A stretch of 5,033 nt of DNA from an uncultured Collinsella sp. (lineage in GTDB: Bacteria; Actinomycetota; Coriobacteriia; Coriobacteriales; Coriobacteriaceae): the NCBI GenBank assembly GCA_900549355.1, contig UROA01000130.1:1-5033 (forward strand), in the 5' to 3' direction. The notes beneath the pieces are model-generated. The model was not told the DNA's origin. It ran no database searches and saw nothing but the letters and a program-made list of their open reading frames with translations. The position numbers and the translations under genes were made by a program. The stretch's first letter is position 1; every line of letters begins with the position of its first letter. This document shows, piece by piece, positions 1 to 5,033 of the stretch.

Positions 1-1
1 C

Positions 2-1757
2 TCGTGGAAGCGTCACGGCGACGCGCCGCAGGGCGAGCCGGACGAGTACGGCAACTACCCCGGCCCCATGGATCCCTTCCCCGCGCAGCGCGGCGAGTTC
101 TATACCTACGACGACCTGTCGGTGGAGCTCGTGGACTACGTGCGCGACATGGGCTATACGCATATCGAGGTCATGCCGCTTATGGAGCATCCCTTCGATG
201 GCTCCTGGGGCTACCAGACGACCGGCTACTACGCCGCCACGTCGCGCTACGGCAACCCGCAGCAGCTCATGCACTTTATCGATGCGTGCCACGAGGCGGG
301 CATCGGCGTGATCATGGACTGGGTACCCGGCGGTTTTTGCGCCGACTCCCACGGCCTTGCCACCTTTAACGGCCATATGCTGTTTGAGCACGAGATTCAC
401 CCCAACTGGGGCACGCACAAGTTTGACTTCGCCCGCGGCGAGGTACGCTCCTTCCTGGTGTCCAACGTGCTGTACTGGCTCGAGAACTTCCACGTGGACG
501 GCATTCGCATGGACGGCGTGTCCAGCATGCTGTACCTCAACTTTGGCATCGACGATCCGGGCCAAAAGAAGTTCAACAAGTACGGTACCGAGGAGGACCT
601 GGACGCCAGCGCGTTTATCCGCCAGGTCAACTGCGCTGTAGAGGCGCACTACCCCGACGTGATGATGATGGCCGAGGAGTCCACCGCGTGGCCGCTCGTG
701 ACCTATCCGCCGCAGGACGGCGGCCTGGGCTTCCACTACAAGTGGGACATGGGCTGGATGAACGACACCCTGCACTACATGCAGACCGATTTTCCGTGGC
801 GCCCCGGCAACCACGGGCTGCTCACGTTCTCCATCATGTACGCCTTTACCGAGAACTTCATTTGCCCGCTGAGCCACGACGAGGTCGTGCACGGCAAGTG
901 CTCGCTCATCGGCCGCATGCCGGGCGACTGGTGGCGCCAGTTTGCCGGTCTGCGCACGCTGGCCTTCTACCAGATGACGCACCCCGGGGCCAAGCTCAAC
1001 TTTATGGGCAACGAGATCGGCCAGTTTATTGAGTGGCGCTACTACGAGTCCATCCAGTGGTTCCTGACCGAGGAGTACGAGACTCACAAGCATCATCAGG
1101 CGTTTATCAAGGCGCTCAACCACCTGTACCCCGCCGAGCCCGCCCTGTACGAGCGCGGCTACACCGACGACGGCTTTACCTGGATCGACGCGGACAACTC
1201 AAAGCAGTCCATCGTGAGCTTTGTGCGCCAGGGCGAGGACATTGACGACGACTTGGTGATCCTGATCAACTTTGACCCGGCGAGCTACGAGAGCTTCCGT
1301 GTGGGCGTGCCGCGCGAGGGTGACTGGGAGGTCATCTTTGACTCCGACCGTCCCGAGTTTGGGGGCAGCGGCTATGCCGGGCGGGCTCGGCCCCTCCCCC
1401 GGCGCGGGCGAGCCTTATCCCTGGAACGGGCAGATGGACTCCATCGAGATCAAGGTGCCCGGCCTGGCTGGCGTGGTGCTTAAGCGCCGCGGTCCCAGCA
1501 GCTACAAGCCGCCCGTGGTCGAGGCTCCCAAGGCTGCGCCCAAGAAGCGCACGTCCTCGGTGAAGCCCAAGCCTGCGGCTGCCAAGAAGGCTCCGGCCAA
1601 GGCGAAGGCCACGAAGCCCGCTGCCAAGACCAAGGCCAAGGCTAAGGCTGCCGCAAAGCCCGCTGCTAAGGCTACCGCGGCCAAGAAGCCGGCTGCCAAA
1701 AAAGCCGCTACCAAGGCCAAGTCTGCTTCTGTTAAGCCGTCTGCCAAGGATGCGTAA
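2..1757 (+). CDS. glgB: 1,4-alpha-glucan branching enzyme GlgB, 5'-partial, frame broken near base 1380, with a Lys/Ala-rich C-terminal tail
   Basis: GlgB (EC 2.4.1.18, GH13) cuts alpha-1,4 glucan chains and rejoins them through alpha-1,6 links, giving branched cytoplasmic glycogen. The gene is already open at the window edge, reading in the frame of base 2; the true start and the N-terminal CBM48 region lie upstream. Counting residue 1 at base 2, visible landmarks are MEHPFDGSWGYQ (from about residue 60), region I DWVPGG (106-111), region II GIRMD with nucleophile Asp171, AEEST with acid/base Glu225, and SHDEVVHG with His292 and Asp293. MGNE and the C-terminal beta domain follow. The usual region-I His is Gly111. 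The frame holds to about base 1378, then continues one base later (GLGPSPG, EPYPWNG, GVVLKRR) to TAA at 1755-1757; unshifted reading stops at 1481-1483. The joined product has about 584 residues here. The last 88 are a basic low-complexity tail. Assignment is very secure; whether the break is real is not. Confidence 0.95.
1379..1384 (+). other. Frame break in glgB (one extra G in GGGCGG)
   Basis: Upstream codons read FGGSGYAG in the frame of base 1322. The expected end of a branching enzyme (glycine-rich stretch, PYPWNG, then a beta strand ending GVVLKRR) continues in the next frame from base 1380. Removing one of the three G at 1379-1381 gives a smooth GYAGGLGPSPG join. Without correction the protein ends in an Arg-rich sequence unlike the family and stops at 1483. 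It may be a base-calling error, a real one-base insertion or, much less likely, a recoding site. Confidence 0.85.
1491..1754 (+). repeat. Histone H1-like Lys/Ala/Pro low-complexity tail of GlgB
   Basis: These 88 codons follow the normal end of the branching-enzyme fold (GVVLKRR). By count they hold about 30 Ala, 25 Lys and 12 Pro, with only one Glu, one Asp and one aromatic residue (Tyr). Units such as AAKKAPAK, KPAAK and KKPAAKKA recur irregularly. At DNA level CTGCCAAG or close variants recur near 1579, 1620, 1692 and 1740, so the tract could expand or contract by slippage. Such tails are known from histone H1 and from actinobacterial HU proteins, where they bind nucleic acid. On a branching enzyme the role is unknown; possibilities include binding polyanions or attaching the enzyme to other cell components. 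It is probably disordered. Confidence 0.85.
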
Positions 1758-1765
1758 CAAAGCCG

Positions 1766-1777
1766 TTACAGCTGTAA
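1766..1777. promoter_or_regulatory. Perfect 12-bp palindrome TTACAGCTGTAA, possible operator
   Basis: The sequence equals its own reverse complement over 12 bases. It lies 8 bases after the glgB stop and 74 bases before the glgP start, and it overlaps a second palindrome, GTAATTAC (1774-1781). AT-rich two-fold symmetric sites in an otherwise GC-rich intergenic gap are typical of dimeric repressor sites, but I cannot name a regulator and no second copy occurs before glgC. No convincing -35/-10 pair is visible; TAGGAT at 1798-1803 is the best -10-like hexamer and lacks a good -35. Confidence 0.3.
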
Positions 1778-1782
1778 TTACC

Positions 1783-1797
1783 CGCCTCGCCGAGGCG
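1783..1797 (+). other. Short GC-rich hairpin between glgB and glgP
   Basis: CGCCT (1783-1787) pairs with AGGCG (1793-1797) around a five-base loop. No T-run follows, so it is not a convincing intrinsic terminator. It may instead stabilise an RNA end or be incidental in GC-rich DNA. Confidence 0.3.
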
Positions 1798-1815
1798 TAG
1801 GATACAAGTCATAAC

Positions 1816-1850
1816 CGTTCCGGGAGAAACATCCCCGGGGGAAAGGAACG
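1816..1850 (+). promoter_or_regulatory. glgP leader hairpin overlapping its ribosome binding site
   Basis: CGTTCC (1816-1821) is perfectly complementary to GGAACG (1845-1850), which includes the GGA of the AAAGGA Shine-Dalgarno (1842-1847) just before the ATG at 1852. Inside it GGGA (1822-1825) can pair with TCCC (1832-1835). CCGGG (1820-1824) pairing with CCCGG (1834-1838) is a competing fold that would leave the binding site free. The Shine-Dalgarno assignment supports the start choice, although its four-base spacing is short. Any regulatory switching is inference from the pairing alone. Confidence 0.35.
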
Positions 1851-1851
1851 T

Positions 1852-4282
1852 ATGAATAAGATCTTCGACAACAAGCAGGAGTTTACCGAGCTCTATCGCG
1901 ATGCCGTCATGAGCATCAGCGGCAAGAGCGTCGAGGCCGCCAGCGACCTCGACCGCTTTAACGCCCTGGCCAAGCTCGTGGCCGAGAAGGCGCGCACCGT
2001 TGCCACCAAGAGCGACGCCCGCGCCACCGCCGAGGGCAAAAAGCGCGTGTACTACTTCTCGATCGAGTTTTTGATCGGCCGCCTGCTCGACAACTACCTG
2101 CTCAACTTTGGCGTGCGCGACATGGTCGCCGAGGCGCTCGACGACATGGGCTTCGACCTGTCCGTCATCGAGAACCAGGAGCCCGATCCGGCTCTGGGCA
2201 ACGGTGGCCTTGGCCGTCTGGCAGCGTGCTTCCTGGATTCCATGGCAGCCGAGGGCATTGCCGGCGACGGCCAAGGGCGGCGGGTCTCGCCGCTACGGCC
2301 TGTTTAAACAGGAGATCGTCAACGGCAGCCAGGTCGAGGCCACCGACGAGTGGCTCACCCACGGCTATCCCTGGGAGGTCCGCCGTCAGGACAAGGCCGT
2401 GACCATCAAGTTTGGTGGCCATGTTGAGGGCTTTGAGGAGAACGGCCGCACGTTCTACCGCACGGTGGACACGCAGGAAATCCTGGCCGTCCCTTATGAC
2501 ATCCCCGTCGTGGGCTATGCCGGCGAGACCGTCAACAAGCTGCGCGTCTGGGCCGCCGAGCCGGTCGAGGAGCACTTTGACTTGGAGGCCTTCAACCGCG
2601 GCGACTATGCCCTGGCCGATGCCGAGCGTGCCGAGGCCGAGGCCATCAGCGCCATCCTCTACCCCAACGACGCCGGCGAGCACGGCCGTCTGCTGCGCCT
2701 GAAGCAGGAGTACCTGTTTGTTTCCGCCGGCATCTACAGCCTGCTCGATACCTTTGAGAAGGAGCACGGCGAGAACTGGGAGCTGCTGCCGCAGTTTGTT
2801 GCCATCCACACCAACGACACGCACCCCGCCATGTGCGGCCCCGAGCTCATGCGCATCCTCATCGACGAGAAGAAGCTCGAGTGGGACGACGCTTGGAACA
2901 TCGTGACGCAGGTCGTGAGCTACACCAACCATACCATCCTGCCCGAGGCTCTGGAGAAGTGGCCCATCGGCACGTTCTCCAAGCTCCTCCCCCGCGTGTA
3001 CCAGATCATCGACGAGATCAGCCGGCGTTGGCACGAGTCGTTCGACACCACGCAGGATGGCTGGCAGGAGCGTCTGCGCCAGACCGCCATTCTGTGGGAC
3101 GGCGAGATTCGCATGGCCAACCTGTCCGTGATCTGCAGCCATAGCGTCAACGGCGTGGCAAAGATCCACTCCGACATCATCAAGAACATCGTGCTCAAGG
3201 ACTTCTATGCCCTGACGCCCGAGAAGTTCAACAACAAGACCAACGGCATCTCGCACCGTCGCTTCTTTGCCGAGGCCAACCCCACCTACACCAAACTCGT
3301 GACCGAGGCCATTGGCGACGGCTGGCTCAAGGACGCCTTTGAGCTGGAGAAGCTCAAGGAGTTCCAGAACGACACCGAGTTCCTGAAGGCCGTGGGTGCC
3401 TCCAAGCGCGCCAACAAGGAGCGCCTGGCCGCCTACGTCAAGGCCGAGACCGGACTGGTCATCGACCCCAACACCGTCTTCGATGTTCAGGTTAAGCGCT
3501 TCCACGCCTACAAGCGCCAGCTCATGAACATCATGAAGGTAATGGACATCTACAACCGTCGCATCGCGAATCCCAACTTCCACGTGACGCCGACGACCTT
3601 CATCTTTAGTGGCAAGGCTGCCTCGAGCTACACCTTTGCCAAGGAGACCATCCGCCTGATCAACTCGGTGGCCGACGTCATCAACAACGATGCCCGCGTC
3701 AACGAGGTCATGAAGGTCTGCTTTATCCCCAACTTCCGCGTAAGCAACGCCCAGCTCATCTACCCCGCCGCCGAGATTTCGGAGCAGATCTCCACGGCCG
3801 GCAAGGAGGCCTCGGGCACGTCCAACATGAAGCTCATGATGAACGGCGCCATTACGCTGGGCACCCTCGACGGCGCAAACATCGAGATCGCCGACCTGGC
3901 CGGCCGCGAGAACGAGGCCATCTTTGGCCTGACCGCTCCCGAGGTCGAGCAGCTCTGGGCATCCAACAGCTACTTTGCGTGGGATACCCTCAACAACGAT
4001 CGCGAGCGTCTGGGCCGCGTGATGGACGAGCTCAAGGACAACACCTTTGCGGGTCTTTCGGGCAACTTTGAGAGCATCTACAACGAGCTCATGAACAACA
4101 ACGACCCCGACCTGGTCATGGCTGACTTCCGCAGCTACGTCGACGCCTGGGAGGCGCTCACGAACAGCTACGGCGACCAGGAGACCTGGAACCGCAAGGC
4201 GCTGCTCAACACCGCCTCCTCCGGCTGGTTCTCGAGCGATCGCACCATTCGCGAGTACCGCGACGAGATCTGGCACGCGTAA
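1852..4282 (+). CDS. glgP: Glycogen phosphorylase GlgP (GT35), full length with a frame break near base 2275
   Basis: GlgP (EC 2.4.1.1) removes glucose from glycogen chain ends with phosphate, giving glucose-1-phosphate, and uses pyridoxal phosphate. Reading starts at ATG 1852 behind AAAGGA, and shifts one base at 2275-2280, ending at TAA 4280-4282. The joined protein is 809 residues, normal for bacterial phosphorylases. Landmarks in joined numbering are KRVYYFSIEFLIGRLL (64-79), LGNGGLGRLAACFLDS (115-130), IHTNDTHP (318-325, with His324 matching the active-site His of rabbit muscle enzyme), FNNKTNG, QVKRFHAYKRQLMN (546-559), GKAAS (587-591) and EASGTSNMK, whose Lys660 should carry the cofactor. 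It ends in FSSDRTIREY..EIWHA, as in E. coli GlgP. Unshifted reading stops at 2305-2307 after only 151 residues. The joint itself (GQGGGSRRYG) departs from the family's GIRYxYG. Its neighbours glgB and glgC fit an operon. Confidence 0.96.
2275..2280 (+). other. Frame break in glgP (extra G in GGGCGG)
   Basis: Codons up to about 2274 read EGIAGDGQ in the frame of base 1852. The conserved continuation RYGLFKQEIVNG lies in the next frame from about base 2291. Dropping one G from 2275-2277 joins them as GQGGGSRRYG. Compared with E. coli GlgP (GRGYGIRYDYG) this joint is one residue too long and lacks the Ile-Arg-Tyr, so roughly four extra bases, not one, separate it from a canonical gene. A local error cluster or a true small mutation are both possible. 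Confidence 0.8.
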
Positions 4283-4290
4283 AGGCGTGC
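4273..4290 (+). other. Hairpin across the glgP stop codon
   Basis: GCACGC (4273-4278) is the reverse complement of GCGTGC (4285-4290), with a six-base loop containing the glgP TAA stop. A second small hairpin follows at 4301-4315 (ATGCC, five-base loop, GGCAT). Neither has a T-run after it. They may help fold the mRNA 3' end together with the larger stem at 4320-4350. Confidence 0.3.
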
Positions 4291-4319
4291 GAGCTCCCTT
4301 ATGCCAGCACGGCATTACT

Positions 4320-4350
4320 CGACGGGCGCAACATTGCGCTGCGCCCGTCG
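4320..4350 (+). terminator. Strong 11-bp hairpin between glgP and glgC, terminator- or attenuator-like
   Basis: CGACGGGCGCA (4320-4330) and TGCGCCCGTCG (4340-4350) are perfect reverse complements around a nine-base loop. The following bases, CTAATGGGTTT, give only a weak T-stretch, so termination may be partial. The 3' arm begins with a tandem TGCGCTGCGC, so GCGCA (4326-4330) could alternatively pair with the nearer TGCGC (4335-4339) in a small four-base-loop hairpin. The position suggests lowering glgC expression relative to glgP, or protecting the glgP mRNA end; which one is not decidable here. Confidence 0.5.
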
Positions 4351-4377
4351 CTAATGGGTTTAAGAACATCGATGACA

Positions 4378-4384
4378 GAAGGAG
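4378..4384 (+). promoter_or_regulatory. Ribosome binding site of glgC
   Basis: GAAGGAG is a strong match to the anti-Shine-Dalgarno sequence, six bases before the ATG at 4391, and fixes that start. ATCGATGA occurs on both sides of it (4368-4375 and 4387-4394). The upstream copy contains an out-of-frame ATG without a good binding site of its own. Confidence 0.8.
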
Positions 4385-4390
4385 AAATCG

Positions 4391-5033
4391 ATGAGTAAGA
4401 AAGAATGCATCGCGATGCTCCTCGCAGGAGGACAGGGCAGCCGATTGGGGGCACTCACCCAAAAGATCGCTAAGCCGGCGGTTAGCTTTGGTGGCAAGTT
4501 CCGCATTATCGACTTTTCGCTGTCCAACTGCTCCAACTCGGGCATCGACACGGTGGGCGTTCTGACGCAGTACCGTCCCTACCTGCTGCATGCCTACGTG
4601 GGCTCCGGCGAGGCTTGGGATCTGGACAGCCGCGACGGCGGCGTGTCGATCCTGCCGCCGTACGAGACGCAGACCGGCGGCGCCTGGTATGCGGGCACGG
4701 CCGACGCCATTACGCAGAACCTCGACTACATCAAGGCAAACGACCCCAAGTACGTCCTGATTCTTTCGGGCGATCACCTGTATCGCATGGACTACCGCAA
4801 GATGCTCAAGACGCACATTGAGAACAACGCCGACCTCACGGTGAGCGTTATGCCCGTGCCGTGGGAGGAGGCCAGCCGCTTTGGCATCCTGACCACCGAC
4901 CCCGAGGACGGCCGCATCACCAAGTTTACCGAGAAGCCCGAGAAGCCCGATTCGAACCTCGCGTCCATGGGCATCTACATCTTCTCGGCCGACGTGTTGA
5001 TCGAGGCCCTCGAGCAGGACGCTCTGGACCAGC
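4391..5033 (+). CDS. glgC: Glucose-1-phosphate adenylyltransferase GlgC, 3'-partial
   Basis: GlgC (EC 2.7.7.27) makes ADP-glucose and pyrophosphate from ATP and glucose-1-phosphate, the committed step of bacterial glycogen synthesis. The first 214 residues are present; the family is usually somewhat under twice this length, so the C-terminal left-handed beta-helix domain lies beyond the window. The nucleotidyltransferase fold is clear: LLAGGQGSRLG (10-20), KPAVSFGGKFRIIDF (28-42), GVLTQY (56-61), WYAGTADA (99-106), LSGDHLYRMDY (125-135) with catalytic Asp128, PWEEASRFG (157-165) and FTEKP (179-183). By alignment Lys25 matches E. coli Lys39 (activator site), Tyr100 matches Tyr114 and Lys182 matches Lys195 (glucose-1-phosphate). 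Nothing looks damaged. The ATG has a strong GAAGGAG site. Glucose-1-phosphate released by GlgP is also this enzyme's substrate, so co-transcription links breakdown and synthesis. Confidence 0.96.
   Translation, partial: MSKKECIAMLLAGGQGSRLGALTQKIAKPAVSFGGKFRIIDFSLSNCSNSGIDTVGVLTQYRPYLLHAYVGSGEAWDLDSRDGGVSILPPYETQTGGAWYAGTADAITQNLDYIKANDPKYVLILSGDHLYRMDYRKMLKTHIENNADLTVSVMPVPWEEASRFGILTTDPEDGRITKFTEKPEKPDSNLASMGIYIFSADVLIEALEQDALDQ

Noticed and set aside
1272..1757. A separate 161-codon gene for a histone-like basic protein starting inside glgB
   Set aside because: Its first part is out-of-frame sequence, and it then becomes the expected GlgB C-terminus (PYPWNG to GVVLKRR) before the tail. 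It is better read as the shifted continuation of glgB. An independent basic protein from an internal start cannot be fully excluded.
1502..1760. Minus-strand open frames opposite the GlgB tail, including a hydrophobic Ala/Leu-rich one resembling membrane segments
   Set aside because: They are the complement of a repetitive Lys/Ala coding tract, which automatically reads as Leu/Ala or Gly/Leu/Arg repeats. No ribosome binding site or family resemblance supports them.
1379..2280. Programmed +1 ribosomal frameshifting in both glgB and glgP
   Set aside because: No slow codon, stop codon or upstream Shine-Dalgarno-like stimulator is placed as in known +1 sites such as prfB. In-frame stops occur 28 bases or more downstream, and neither gene family is known to use recoding.
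4368..4394. Direct repeat ATCGATGA on both sides of the glgC ribosome binding site, considered as an insertion footprint
   Set aside because: Only eight bases, with an 11-base spacer that is a normal Shine-Dalgarno region; there is no inserted element or terminal inverted repeat.
4372..4398. Eight-codon upstream open frame (MTEGEIDE) whose TAA overlaps the glgC start
   Set aside because: It lacks its own ribosome binding site, and its codons simply run through the glgC Shine-Dalgarno and start region; it is probably fortuitous.
2165..4816. An 883-codon open frame on the minus strand opposite glgP and the start of glgC
   Set aside because: It is in exact codon register with the sense genes, so its stops would arise only from sense TTA, CTA or TCA codons, which this GC-rich genome avoids. 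Its translation is a monotonous Val/Leu/Gly/Asp-rich sequence without family features, and it ends at TCA (2165-2167), in the stretch where glgP is read in another frame.

Overview
The window holds a same-strand (+) bacterial glycogen-metabolism cluster in the order glgB (5' end outside the window), glgP, glgC (3' end outside the window). The DNA is GC-rich, with strong use of C/G at third codon positions. The GlgB and GlgC sequences look like the Firmicutes/Coriobacteriia type: GlgC opens with a short MSKKECIAM start, and GlgB has a DWVPGxFC..HGL stretch. A high-GC gut actinobacterium of the Coriobacteriia (Collinsella-like) is my best guess, but this is inference from protein style and composition, with no marker gene present.

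Layout. Bases 2-1757 encode most of the 1,4-alpha-glucan branching enzyme. It contains the GH13 catalytic core, a C-terminal beta domain and then an unusual 88-residue Lys/Ala/Pro tail resembling histone H1 C-termini. Bases 1758-1851 are a short intergenic leader with a 12-bp perfect palindrome and a hairpin that can cover the glgP ribosome binding site. Bases 1852-4282 encode glycogen phosphorylase, complete apart from a frame break. Bases 4283-4390 hold several hairpins, including an 11-bp perfect stem, and the glgC ribosome binding site. Bases 4391-5033 encode the first 214 residues of glucose-1-phosphate adenylyltransferase.

Together the genes cover precursor supply (GlgC makes ADP-glucose), branching (GlgB inserts alpha-1,6 links) and mobilisation (GlgP releases glucose-1-phosphate). 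A glycogen synthase is expected nearby but is not in the window.

Two features stand out. Both glgB and glgP carry a one-base gain that breaks the reading frame, and both lie at a GGGCGG hexamer, where removing one G restores the conserved protein. The same direction and context in two adjacent genes suggest a systematic sequencing or assembly error more than biology, but two real lesions would disable both enzymes. Separately, GlgB has the histone-like tail and a Gly where the GH13 region-I His is normally found. I found no mobile element, CRISPR array, tRNA or rRNA, and no clearly novel system beyond the tailed branching enzyme.
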